Below, one piece after another: positions 46,425-58,507 of a stretch of 64,000 nt of DNA. A program made the position numbers and the translations under genes. How positions within the stretch are numbered: position 1 is the first letter of the stretch; every line of letters begins with the position of its first letter. This DNA is from Erythrophleum ivorense (lineage: Eukaryota; Streptophyta; Magnoliopsida; Fabales; Fabaceae), in contig JAIUCV010000392.1 of the NCBI GenBank assembly GCA_026724425.1, positions 558,001-622,000 of the forward strand. Direction: 5' to 3'. The notes under the pieces are model-generated. The model was not told where the DNA came from. It worked only from the letters and a program-made list of their open reading frames with translations, and ran no database searches.

Positions 46425-47735
46425 TGACACCATAAATTCTAACTCATCTCATGCTTTTAAATGACATAATATCATGAAACATATAGGATTTCCATAGAAA
46501 AAGCAAGGGAAATGTGAGTATTTTCACATTGCGCTATATTTAAAAATTTGAATCTATGTCATGCAGACCGTGGGAGCTCATATTATACATTCACATAGGC
46601 TTGGGAACTCTTAGATAAAATCAGATTTGCAAGGGAGCATTTGGATCCCTAATGGTTCCATTTTATTTCCTAATGCCCTTTTCTTGATTCTATTAGTTCA
46701 TTCTTAATCCTTTCCCTTTAAAACCTCTAATCCCTCCATGATTTGGATAGAACACAGCCCCTAAGAGATGGGTTCCTTGCTGGACGAAATACCTTCAAGG
46801 AAAGGGGGAGGAAGAAGCTACCAAAGAGTGGAGATTTTACCTTACTTTCTTAGTTCCTTTGGCTTGTTCTTCCACTTGGTTGGCTTGCTCCCTAAAATTT
46901 TGAAATTCTCCTCTCTGTTCTACCCCCAAAATAGCACCAAATTAAATGCCAAAACCATGAGAAGGAAGAGGAAGAAGAGGGGAAGAAGTTTAACAGGCAA
47001 GGAGTAGGAAAAAGTGGCTAAAACTTACACTTTTCAAAGCTTCTTCTTCCTTCCTTGGCCTCCCCTCTTGTGCACCACTCTCAGCCCTTCTTAATTCTAT
47101 TTTAACATGTGAGATAGTTGGTAAGGAGATCTGACTAGAGGTGGGAAATTTTTATAAGCCTAGGGATTCATTTAAGTAACTTTTAAAATTTGTAATTTAG
47201 TCCCTCTTCGTAGTTTTGTTCGTTTGGGTTCATTTCAAATCCTTTCTAAGAACCGTCTTTTCTATCATATTTCTTAGGTTTTTAATCATAATAATTGCCT
47301 TTAGAATCACTCAAAAAGGATTTGAAACTATTCCAAACCTTTCGGTCAAAGTTTCAGTCAACTGATGGCCGAAATCACTCACCGAAGGGGGTGTCAACTG
47401 TTCTAGGGGTTTCCATGGTTTTTAGACCCTCTGAGAACCCCATAAAGCTCAAATTTTTTGTTTAAAAAGTCCTTCTGTGAGTTTTCCAAAAGTTGCCCAT
47501 ATTTACGAAAATACCACTGGCCTTTCGGCAAATTTTTTGAATCACCCTGGCCCTGGTTTCTGGGAAACTCAAAACTTAAATCTTCATTTTCTATTATTTA
47601 GAATTTTATTCTAATTTTAGTTGGCCCTAATTCCTTTTATTTCGAGGACTTCCTTTTATATTTAGCTCATTTCTGACACTTACAGAGGAACCGAACATCG
47701 CATTTCTCACGTTTACGAAAGGATCGGATGTTACA
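46425..47735 (-). mobile_element. 5' LTR of the minus-strand element, with a large internal deletion
   Basis: On the minus strand it starts TGTAACATCCGATCC at 47735 and ends ...TTATGGTGTCA at 46425. It is only about 1.3 kb because text jumps near 46594-46600 from a mid-LTR block to the last roughly 170 bp; about 2.3 kb is missing compared with sister copies. It abuts another LTR at 47736. The five bases to the right are GTATG; no left partner survives because the 3' LTR is truncated. Confidence 0.85.
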
Positions 47736-50059
47736 GTATGGCCCTAAAATAGCAAAAATTCAAAAACTTTAATGTCATCCTCTCATCTTCAAGGTGGTTG
47801 GCTTCCATTACCTTATTCTCTTGGTCCATCTAACATGTTAGAATATTGGAGAGGAAGGGATGAAATTCAAAGAATCCAAATAGCTCATCTCCCATTCAGT
47901 CATACATAAAAGATGCAAAACAAGTCTCATAAATGCATGTATGGTCATGTTGACATGTGCAAACATTCAAGAGGCATTTTCATCATTTGAGAAAGTCATA
48001 CATGGCATACAAAGACTTGCCAAGCAAGTGAATTGGCCTCATTCATTTACTTGTAGATTTTGGACTTGCCTCACCCATTCTTTAAGAGGTTCTTCGACTC
48101 AACTATGCTCTTGGGAGTCAACCTCACTTTTGAAAGACTCTTTACTTTGTTTCAACCAATCTTAAGGGTTCTTGGCTCATCCTTACCATGGCTAAGGGTT
48201 CTTAGCCTCACCACACTCAAGCAAACCAAAGCACTCATCATGAACATCATATAAAAGCATATTGTAACATCATGGCACCATGATATCAAAATCATGCTAG
48301 AACATTTTTATGGCTTAAAATTACACATACACACATTCAAAGACAAGTAAAGCAAATAATCATACATGAAATAAGGAGGAGTGAGCTACCTTGGAAACAA
48401 CTACACACTTTTTCTCTTGAATCAATGCTCCCTCCTTCGGCCACACACCTACAAAAGTGTAGGGATGATTTCTCTTAGCCTAAACATAATTTATGAAAGC
48501 CAATTAGGTTTATAGAATTAATTCTAAGGCCACACAACTTCGTTAAATACTAGCTTAATCTATAAACCTCATTATGGTTCCATAAATGCACCTAATGAAG
48601 CAACATCTCTCAAATAAATTCTAGGCTCTAATCTAAGCCTCTTGGAGTCATCGCACAAATAAAACCAAGAGCCTAGCTACATGTTACTTCTTTAGGTCAT
48701 AATATGGAACATAAAGCACCAACGCACTTTCTATGGGTTCTAAATTTTTTCCAAGGCCTCCCCTCATATTTATTCATCATATATGACTCAAAAATGGGTT
48801 TAGAAAAATTTAAAACTCTCCCTAGGCAAACCTATCTAGGCCGAGACTATGCATGATTTTGGCCTCCTTGGACTTTACTTGGTTTTCTTGATGGGGGAAG
48901 CACATGGGGAGACTTCTAGGAATTTTAGAAACTCATTTAAACTCTTATTTAGGCCTAGGAATCATTATACAAAATCAGATTTTGAAAGGAACACTTGAAA
49001 CCCTAGAAATTGTATCTTGAAATTCTATTATTTTTTTTGTTAATTCTCTTTGCATATTCTTAATCTTCACACCCTTTTTTCTAAGAATCACCCTTGGTTC
49101 TGCCTAAAAATCTAACCCTCCTAGGGTTTCTTGAGTGGAGCGAAATGGTGGAGGAAGGGGAGGAAGAAATAGTAACCATGGAAGAAGAAATTACCTTGTT
49201 TACTTGCTTTTTCTCACTTGAATCTTGCTTTCTTTAAGCTTCTCTCTTCAAATATGAATTTTTCCCTTAATTTCTCCCTTAAAACAGATTTGTAAACTTC
49301 ATTTTAATCAAAAGAAACAAAGAAGAATGGAGGAAAGGAGGTTTGGATGGAAGAAAGCATAGAAAACTACCAAGAAACTAAACCTTTTTGCCTTGATTTT
49401 TCCTTCTTATTCTCTCCCTTTGGTGTGCCTAAACCCTAGCTCTCTCTTCTGAATTTGGGTAGAAACAATTGTGTCTAAATGAGTGAGCAGGTGTGGTGCC
49501 ACCTATTTATAGGTGAAAGGAAGAAACACTTTTCAAAAATTCCTATTTTGCTCTTTGTTTTTGGCATTTTTGTTTCTCATTCGTTTTAGTTCCTTTTGAA
49601 AACCATCTTTCCTATTATAAAATTTGGGTTCCTAATTTAGTAAAATGCCTTTGGAATCACTCAAATCGAAGCTAAAATCTTTTCGAACAAATCCGTCAAA
49701 GTTCGGGTGCACCGACATTGAAAAACATCTACCAGATGGGATTTAACTGTCTCGGGGCTTCCCATGGTTTTCAAGGCCTCTGAGAACCCCGAAGAACTCA
49801 AAACTTTCATTTAAAAAGCCCTCTTGCGTGAATTCCAAAATTGTTCAAAATAATGAAAATGCCATTACATTTCGTAAGTTTTCCGTCAAAATGTGTTTCT
49901 TCATTCTAGCTCTGTTTTTCCTTCTGTCTAAGGCTAGGATTCTCATTTTAGGAGTCTAGAATATTACTCAAATTTTTCAAGACCTTAACTAATTCATTTT
50001 GGGAGACTTGCTTTGAAAACTCACCGGTTTCTGTCATTTAATGAAAACCAGATATTACA
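47736..50059 (-). mobile_element. TGTAAC-family LTR, minus strand, truncated
   Basis: On the minus strand it starts TGTAATATCTGG at 50059 and runs through about 2.3 kb of family sequence until the neighbouring element's LTR begins at 47735. The neighbouring element probably inserted into it. A classical TATA box CTATAAATAG (minus, 49503-49512) sits at the expected offset. The distal part is missing. Confidence 0.82.
49503..49512 (-). promoter_or_regulatory. TATA box of the minus-strand LTR
   Basis: The minus strand reads CTATAAATAG about 550 bp inside the LTR, the same zone as in sister LTRs. Confidence 0.6.
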
Positions 50060-52783
50060 CAGTGCACATTGAGTGAGTGTGACTATAAGCAATTCTCTAA
50101 CATTTCAAAACTTAGTTACCTAATAACATAAAAGACGAAGTAGGATTGAGAAGTGCTCTTAGCTTTGTTGTTAATTTATTTGTCTTAAGCTTGTGTGTGG
50201 ATTTGATTCTGGCTAAATCCTAGGTAGGCTAAATATTACGGGTCAACTATTTTGTAAAAAGAAAAATAAAATAAAATGAAAGTTCTACAAATTTTTATAT
50301 GTTAATGAATTTTGACGAAATGCAATATTTAGTTCTTGGCAATTAACTACTCAAGTCCAAATACACTGTATGCTAGTGTTCCATCTTTTATAGGGCAAGA
50401 ATTTTTGTTTAGTCAAGTGCTTGATTCGATTTGAGGCAATACTATGTAAGGTATATGAGCTATGTCTAGTAAGACGAAAGTGTACATACATAAAGTCAGA
50501 AGTCTAGAAAAAAAATATGCATAAGGTGATAGAAACGCTTCAACCAACATTATATGATGTTGAGATTTAATTAGTTTTAAAATAAAGGTGATAAGAAAAT
50601 TGGGTGATGTGACTTCTAATTTTGTTTACTCTACTATTTAATTTGGGCAATATTTGGATGTAAGAAAGAGGATAGAGTTTAACCAAATGACATGAGCTGG
50701 CTAACATCTCCATAATTATTACTCTATTTGTCTACTCTTGCTCCTCTAAAAATATTTGCATTTTTGTTCACAACATTATTCAATGTTTTTTTCTTTAAAA
50801 CCCACTATTTGTTCGGGCTGACATTAGAGAGTAGGAAAATAAAATCTTATAGTAAAGATATTCATATTATTATTTGGTGAAAAAATTGATTATCATAACT
50901 TGCTTTGGCATTATTATATGGAAATCATGAAGTTAAGTGGGTATTTTCAACATAAAAATATTTATTATAAATTAAAATATATAAATTAAATACGTAATAA
51001 TAATGAATTAGAAATAGCAAAAAATTTAATAAAAATTAAATAATAATAATTAAAATGTTTGTTATAAATCACGTAAACTAAATTAATATCAAATAATTAA
51101 TAATAAATAATAAATTATATAATAAAAATTACATTAACAATAATGATAATAATAAGAGGAAGAAAATTTTTATTATAAATTAAACTCATTAAATTAATGT
51201 TAAATAAATAGAAAAATAAATAGTAAATGATAAAATATATATTAAAGATATATTAATAAATAACATTCATTAAAATAAAGAAAATAATATTAATAATATT
51301 TATTAAAAAATAGATTTATTTAATAAATTTAAATAAATAAGAACATAATTACAACATTTTAAACTAGAGAGATACTAAATTGAAGATTAAATGAATGTAC
51401 AACATTTTAAAATCAGGATTGCTTTCATGGTGTTGCTTTTTTTTTTAGAGTTGTATCTATTATAATTTGTAGTGTGCATGCCCTAAAATTCACCCCACAC
51501 ATGCAACACATAGGACTTAACTACAACTAATAGATTTTGATAGACACGACCTTCTGTCTGTATTCTCTAAGATTTACAAATTTTTATTTCAACAAATTAC
51601 ATGACATAGTTAAATATTATTTATTTGATACAAGGATAATTTTGTAAATTTTGATCTTAAGTGGCTGTATATTTGATTAAAAGGAAAAAATTGTGTTCTT
51701 CTGCTTCAAATTAAAAGTTCTAATTCCCTACTTTTTCCTGTAATAGGGAAATGGATTCTGCTAATAGAAGCAACTGTATGTTTTGGCCAAAAACATCAAA
51801 AGTATTATAAAAAAAAAACAAGGTTCCTTAAAAGCAAACAATTTTTTAAAAAATTTTTATTTGTGATAGATATAGGGATGGGGAAATACTTCTACTTGGA
51901 TTTGAGTCTTGAAGTTAATATAATTTGAATTATAATATTTTTTATGTTGAATTATATTAATAATTGCTTGAAAGATTTTATTTTTTTAATTTTATATAAA
52001 TAGATTTTATGAAGATAAATCTGTACGTAACAAAGCTCATTTTATTTTAAAATTTCTTGAATAAATGAATTTGGGCCAAAGGATTTAAAAATTTAATAGG
52101 GAAGGAAATGTGTACAAATGAGAAAAAATATGTTAAATCCTTTTCTTACCTTGAGGTTGTGATATGTTTCTCTGATTGAATAATGGTCTTCAAGACTTGT
52201 AAAATAGAAATGTTAGGGTTAGTAAAAGATAAGTAGTACATAAAAAAAGCATTTGATAGGATATTCAACTACCACAAATATTGTATCTTAATTAAGCACC
52301 ATTTGCCTTTTATATCACTTTTGTGCCTCAAGTTCTATTTTAAACTTTTGAAATTAATTTGTTTATGGCATACATAGTTTTTCAAATATTATGCTTTACT
52401 AAAATTGGAATGTGGTATGAATTTGTCACACAGGTGATTGTTTTAATAGAGAAAGTCTTGGCATTTACAAAGCAAAATGAAGTGTCTAGATTGAATACAT
52501 GTGCCCTTCTCCTGAATTACAAAGATTCAAGCAATTGTTCATGCCAACTTATTGCTCTTTTCTTTTTGTTTAGTAATATTGTAATGCTATTTTCAATATT
52601 GAATAGTGGAGTGTATGAATGACCTAAAAAAATTATTGATATGGCTGGCTTTTGCATTTGTACTTATTAGATAGACTATTGTAGTAATATATATGTGAAA
52701 CTTGTTAGCAAAGATGAACAATGCTTTCTTTTTGCTTATGTTTTTCAAAATGTTGGATCTTACAAAATGATGTGTGTTATTAT
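50060..52783. other. AT-rich spacer, no gene recognised
   Basis: No long-LTR sequence and no recognisable coding motif. The part at about 50940-51340 is extremely AT-rich low-complexity DNA (AATAAT/TTAAAT words). An open stretch at 52359-52622 has no recognisable domain. Confidence 0.5.
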
Positions 52784-52956
52784 TGTAAAGTCCCACATTG
52801 GCTGGAAGGGGCTTGTGGCTAGCCCATATAAGTGGGAGAGAATCCCTCCCCACCAAGGCGCACTTTTCCTGGGAACGTGGTTAAATGTCCTATCCAGGAA
52901 AGACAAACCCCTGAGATGTAGGTGAGACAATACCTTGGTGGCTCTGTGTGGTTTAT
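52784..52956 (+). mobile_element. Short LTR-like segment before the Tekay primer site
   Basis: It begins TGTAAAGTCCCACATTGG, a typical start for short plant LTRs, has a CATATAAG box and G/C-richer text, and runs into the primer site at 52957. At about 170 bp it does not resemble the 3.7-kb LTR at the other end of the element. It ends without a clear CA. Confidence 0.5.
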
Positions 52957-52968
52957 TGGTATCAGAGC
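52957..52968 (+). other. Primer-binding site (initiator Met tRNA type) of the Tekay-like element
   Basis: TGGTATCAGAGC lies 155 bp upstream of the gag ATG, as in Del/Tekay elements. Confidence 0.85.
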
Positions 52969-53101
52969 AAAGGTTCAGACTCTCATTGTGGGTTGTGGCT
53001 TGTGTTTGTGAGTTGCCAAGATGTATACAAGCTTGTTTATGGATGATTGAGTGCATAGCAGTGGCGTGTGTCCCTATTATGCACTAAAGCATGTTTATAT
53101 G

Positions 53102-53111
53102 TTTCAGAAAG
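53102..53111 (+). promoter_or_regulatory. Splice-acceptor-like site just before gag
   Basis: TTTCAG followed by AAAG and the gag ATG (53112). Together with donor-like sites conserved in the LTRs it could serve a spliced gag mRNA. This is inference only. Confidence 0.35.
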
Positions 53112-54416
53112 ATGGTAGACACACGCCAAGGTAGAGGTAGAAGTAGAGGAAAAGGTAGACCTCCTAGAGCAGCTTGTGTAAATGATAGAGCCGAGCCCAG
53201 TGATCCAATTGCTGGAGCCTTATAGTCGATTATGGCTCGCCTAGATCAGCAGCAGGCCGTTATCATGCAGTTACAAGAACGACTTACTAAGAGAGACAGC
53301 CAAGGCCCTACACCTCCTCCTCCTCAGCCACCTTCACACTCAGATTGTCCCGAGCATTCAGGGGCGACTCACCCAGATCCACAGCCACACATGTAGGTTG
53401 TTGCCCTGATTCCATCAACTCAGACGCCTCCTGCACAGCAGCAGCCCTCAACCAGAAAAGTTATTACACAATTCACAAAGTTCGGGCCTCCCACCATTGA
53501 TAGTGAGATGAATTCAGAGAAAGCTGAAGCCTGGATTATGGAATTAGAGAAAATTTTCGAGGTAATGGAGTGCACGTCTGAGCAGAAAGCCAAGATGGTT
53601 GTGTTTCAGTTATAGAAAGAAGCAATCTATTGGTGGAAGGGCACCGAGCCAATGTTGAGAGTGAGGAATGCCCTAATTACATGGGAGGCATTCCTCAAAG
53701 TGTTCCATGAGAAGTACTTCCCTTATTCCATTAGAGACGAGAAAGAATCAGAATTTATTCTGCTTAAGCAAACTCCAAGGATGTCCATAGACCAATATGT
53801 AGCAAAACTTGTTGAGCTTTCCAGATATTCCTCCTACCTACAGAGACATGATGATGAGAGGTGGAGGACAGACAGATTAGAGAAGGGCTTGCTCCATGAG
53901 ATCAGAGATAGGGTAGTGCCACAGAGAATTAGGCACTTTAATACCTTTATTGAAGTATGCAGAGTAACAAAAACAAATCTCAAGATGATGCAGTCTACCT
54001 CCAGTGCCAGGCCACCCCTTCCCCTCCCTAAACCCAAGAGACCTAGAGAGGGTTCACAGGCTGCAGTGACTAGCCAGAGAGGTGGCAAGAGTCAGTGGAA
54101 CCGAAAGGACAAGAGACGGAGGACTTAGTCCGACAAAGGCAGTGTTGCACCTATCATATGTCCTCAGTGTGGCAAGAACCACAGTACCAAACCATGCTAC
54201 GCGAGGCATAACGTATGTTTTAGATGTGGCAAGCCAGGGCACATAGCCAGGGATTGTACTCAATCTCCTTTGCAGGCCCCTTTATAGATCACACAGCCGA
54301 GGGAGATGGCTCCTCCTCCCAGATCATAGACCTAAGGTAGAGTCTTCGTCCTATCACAGCAGGAGGCTAGCTGGTCCCCAAATCTGATTCAAGGTACTAT
54401 TAAAATAAATGATTTT
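53112..54416 (+). pseudogene. gag: Tekay/Del gag, with many premature stops
   Basis: The ATG at 53112 opens MVDTRQGRGRSRGKGRPP, a typical basic start of Del/Tekay gag. The capsid-like region follows (for example VFHEKYFPYSIRDEKESEF and LEKGLLHEIRDRV), then a zinc knuckle CX2CX4HX4C encoded at 54216-54257. In-frame stops occur at 53223, 53394, 53613, 54126, 54285, 54327 and 54333. All but one are TAG, and the reading frame is otherwise kept across about 1.2 kb, so decay is mostly by point mutation. The protein cannot be made. Confidence 0.88.
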
Positions 54417-56351
54417 TTTGTGACTGCATTATTTGATTCAGGTGCTAGCCACTCTTTTATATCATATGACTATGCTAAGGGGTTGGGTCTGAGTATGCAT
54501 ACATTACCATATGACTTGCATGTATCTACCCCCACAGGAAACCAAGCCATTACCTCCCATTCTTATCTAAATTGTGTGATCCAGTTTAATCATTGCCTAC
54601 CCACCCTTGATTTGATTTGTATGCCCCTCATTGATACTGATGTGATTATTGGCATGAACTAGATGTCTACAAATAACGTCACACTAGATTGTAGCCACAG
54701 GTGCATTACTTTACCTGAGTGTGGGACTGTGCCTAGTACTAAGGATGAGTTATCTGTCATGACCGCCTCCCAGGCTGAGAGATCTCTAGGGCATGGTTGT
54801 CAAGGGTATCTGGTCTTCTTTTCCATTCAGGTTGAGGTAGAAGAGGGCATAGATGAGATTCCCGTTGTGAGGGAGTTCCCAGAGGCATTCCCTGAAGAGA
54901 TTAGTGGACTACCCCCAGAGAGAGAGGTAGAGTTTCCTATAGACATTGTACCTAAGGCAGGTCCAGTGTCTAAGGCCCCGTATAGGATGGCTCCCACTGA
55001 GCTAGCAAAACTTAAGAAACAGATAGAAGAGCTTTTAGAAAAGGGTTTTATTAGATCTAGTGTCTCGCCGTGGGGAGCTCCAGTCCTATTTGTAAAGAAG
55101 AAAGATGGGAGCCTTAGGTTATGTATAGACTATTAGGAACTCATAAGGTAACCATTAAGAATAAGTACCCTCTCCCTCGCATAGATGACCTCCTAGATCA
55201 GTTAATAGGAGCATCAATGTTTTCAAAGATAGACCTCAGGTCAGGATACCATCAGCTTAGAATAAAGGCTGAGGATATTCCCAGAATAGCTTTTAGAACC
55301 AGATACGGGCATTATGAATTTTTAGTTATGCCCTTCGGGTTGACAAATGCAGCTATAGTATTCATGGATTATATGAACAGAGTTTTTAGGCCATACTTAG
55401 ACAAGTTCATAGTTGTCTTCATAGATGATATCCTTATCTACTCAAAAAGTAGGGAGGAACATGAGCAGTACCTGAGATTAGCCTTGGAGACCCTAAGAGA
55501 GAGATAATTGTATGATAAACTTAGTAAATGTGAGTTTTGGCTCACTAAGGTTTAGTTTCTAGGTCATGTGATCTCCCAAACAAGGGTTGCAGTAGGTCCC
55601 CATAAGGTAGAGGCAGTATTACAGTGGGAGAGACCTAGGATAGTGACAGAGATCAGGAGCTTCCTAGGTTTAGCAAGTTATTATAGGAGGTTCATTCAGG
55701 GTTTTTCTCAGATAGCGATGCCACTGACCAGGCTTACTAGAAAAGAATGTATCGTTTATGTGGAATGAGAAATGTGAGAGTAGTTTTCAAGAGCTGAAGC
55801 ATAAGTTAACCACAACCCCAGTTTTAGTACTCCCTGACCCTAAAGAAACTTTTGTAGTGTATAGTGATGCCTTTAAAAAAAGGTTAGGATGTGTGCTTAT
55901 GCAGAAAGGCTGAGTGGTAGCTTATACTTCTAGACAGTTAAAACCTCATGAGGAGAACTACCCCACACACGACCTAGAATTAGTCGCAGTGGTGTTTGCT
56001 TTGAAAATATGGAGACACTACTTGTATGGGGCAGTAATAGAAATTTACAGTGACTAAAAAAGCCTCAAATATTTATTTGAACAAAAAAAACTAAATATGA
56101 GGCAACGAAGATGGTTAGAAATTTTGAAAGATTATGATTTCACATTGAAATACCATCTCGGTAAGGCTAATGTGGTAATTGATGCCCTAAGTAGGAAATC
56201 CATACACATGGCCTGTATGATGATCCGAGAGCAGGAATTACTTGAGAGATTCAAAGACATGAGTCTCTCCTGCGATGTGTATTCAGGGAAGCTATTAATG
56301 AGTGAGACCCAAATAGAAAATGACCTGAGGGATCAGATAAGAGAGGCTTAG
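54417..56351 (+). pseudogene. pol: Tekay/Del protease, reverse transcriptase and RNase H, broken
   Basis: Protease: DSGASHSF, active Asp codon 54435-54437. Reverse transcriptase: from about 54860, catalytic FIDD encoded near 55424-55429. RNase H: from about 55857 (YSDAF) to the DALSRK end near 56190. Lesions: stop at 54660; stop 55134 followed by a one-base loss near 55143; stops at about 55505 and 55553; a frameshift near 55744; further stops in RNase H and at 56349. Sequence between lesions still follows the Del/Tekay pattern closely, so the element is old but recognisable throughout. Confidence 0.88.
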
Positions 56352-57408
56352 CAAATAAATGATCATATAAATAAAATTAGAGCCCAAATAGCCCAGGGTA
56401 GTATTCAGGAGTTCAATCTGTCTAAGGATAACATAGTGAGGTATAGGGATAGGCTGTATGTGCCTAGAAACATAGAAATAAGAGAGAAAATATTAGATGA
56501 GGCACATAAGAGTAAGTATACCATTCATCCAGGCAGTAACAAAATGTACTAGGATTTAAAGAAAATGTTCTAGTGGCCTGGAATGAAAACAGATATAGCA
56601 GAGTATGTCCCCCGATGTCTAGTATGCCAGAGAGTGAAAATAGAGCATCAGAAGCCAGCTAGGTTACTTCAGCCTCTAGATATCTCGAGTGGAAATGAGA
56701 TAGCATAGCTATGGATTTTGTCATGGGTTTACCCAGGACATCATTGGGGTATGATGCAATATGGGTAATAGTGGATAGGTTAACAAAGTCAACGCACTTC
56801 TTACCTATGAAAGCCACTTATACCCTAGATAAGTTAGGCCAGCTGTACATCAGGGAGATAGTTAGACTGCATGGTGTGCCTAGGAGCATAGTATCAGATA
56901 GAGATCCCAAATTCATATCGAATTTCTGGAGATCATTATTGGATGCTCTAGGCACCAGACTTAGATTTAGCACAGCCTATCACCCTCAGACGGATGGACA
57001 GATGGATAGAACCATCCAAACCCTAGAGGATATGTTGAGGGCATGTGTTTTAGAAATAAAAGGGAATTGGGATACATACTTGCCTCTAGCAGAGTTTGCC
57101 TATGGTAACAGTTATCATGTAAGTATACAGATGGCACCGTATGAGGCATTGTATGGGAGGAAGTGTAGATCCCTAATATGTTGGGTTGAGCTAGGAGAGC
57201 GGAGCCTTATAGGCCTAGAATTAGTGGATCAGACCTCTAGGTAGATAAAGACCATTAGAAAGAAACTTCTGATGGACGTTAGACTCAAGCAGTTACGGAA
57301 TAAGATGATACCGTTAGTGAAAGTGGTTTGAAAGGGGTTATCTTCCGAGGAAGCCACCTGAGAACTAGAGGATGATATAAGGAAGAAATATCCAAAACTC
57401 TTCCCTTA
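56352..57408 (+). pseudogene. pol: Tekay/Del integrase with chromodomain remnant, broken
   Basis: The zinc finger region (H...H...C-L-V-C) lies at about 56500-56640. The catalytic core reads D (56714), D (56897) and, where the family has Glu, Asp (57005) in GQMDRT, spaced D-60-D-35-D. A stop occurs at 57242. Shortly after, the text jumps from the integrase C-terminal part to a chromodomain-type end (KGLSSEEATWELEDD, about 57334-57378), so much of the region between is deleted. The chromodomain remnant places the element among chromoviruses, whose integrases are thought to be guided to chromatin marks. Confidence 0.85.
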
Positions 57409-57451
57409 AGGTATGTCTTTTAAATTTTGAGGACGAAATTTTATTTAAAAA

Positions 57452-58507
57452 TGTAACGTCTGATTTTTCGTAAAATATCGAAATGAGTCAATTTTCAAAG
57501 CAAGTCCCCTGAGATGAGTGATTCAAAGCCAAATAAAATTTGGATAAAATTTTAAATAATAGAAAATAAGGATTTGAGCCTTGAGTTGCCTAGAAACTGG
57601 GGTCGGAGTGATTCAAAAACTTTGCCGAAAGGCCAGTGGTATTTTTGTAAATAAGTGCAATTTTGGAAAAGTACCTAGGAGGGCTTTTTAAATAAAAATT
57701 TTGAGTTACCCAGGGTTCTCAGAGGCCCCAAAAACCATAGGAAGCCCCGGGACTGATAAAGCTCCTCCGGTGTACTCTTTTCAACGTCGGTTGACCCAAA
57801 CTTTGACCGATTCGTTCGAGAAGGTTTTAGTTCTAATTTGAATGATTCCAAAGGCATTTTTACTAAATTGGGAACCTAAATTTTATAATAAAAAAGACGG
57901 TTCTATAAAAGGAGCTAAAAAGAAGGAGAAACAAAAATGCTAAGAACGAAAGGCAAAATTGGCATTAAAGTGTTAAATGAAGCTTCTAAAAGGGTCTTTA
58001 TATGCCACGTTCTTTCTCTCCACTCTAAGACTAACTTAATTCTACCAAAACCTAGAGGAGAAACTGCCCTTCTTAGGCGCACAAGAGGAGGAAGATTTTG
58101 GAGGAAGAAATTCAAGAAAAAGGTAAAAAATTTTAAGAAATTCCATATCCTTCCTTCTTGAAACTTGCTCCTCTCCTCTCAAGCTTTCTTTCTATGGTTT
58201 TAATGGAAAGTTTGGTGCTATTTTAGGGGCAGAACAGAGAAGGGAATTTCTAAATTTGAGGGAGCAAGCCAACCAAGTGGAAGAACAAGCCAAAGGAACT
58301 AAGAAAGTAAGGTAAAATCTCCATCCTTTGGTAGCCTCTTCCTCCCCCTTACCCTTGTCCATTTCGTCTAGCCAAGAGCCCACTCTTTAGGGGCTGTGTT
58401 CTGTCTAATTCATGGAAGGATTAGAGGTTTTAGATGGCAAGGATTAAGAATGAACCAATAGAATCAAGAAAGGGGTATTAGGAAATAAGATGGAACCATT
58501 AGGGATC
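57452..58507 (+). mobile_element. Long LTR at the 3' side of the Tekay-like element, first part
   Basis: It begins TGTAACGTCTGATTTTTCG after a GAGGACGAAATTTTATTTAAA stretch like those before Del/Tekay 3' LTRs, although the expected G-rich polypurine run is absent. Donor-like AAAAAG|GTAAA lies at 58121/58122, LTR offset 670, the same as at 20171. It is split at 58508 by a solo LTR. Confidence 0.85.
58503..58507. repeat. Target duplication GGATC, left copy
   Basis: Matches 61405-61409. The unbroken site AGGGATCCAAATGC is present in the sister LTR near 24427. Confidence 0.95.

Noticed and set aside
50940..51340. Extremely AT-rich stretch considered as an origin or matrix-attachment region
   Set aside because: There is no periodic structure or specific motif beyond low complexity; ordinary for plant spacers.
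52359..52622. Open frame of 87 codons with two hydrophobic segments
   Set aside because: No recognisable domain, no convincing promoter or splice context, AT-rich surroundings.
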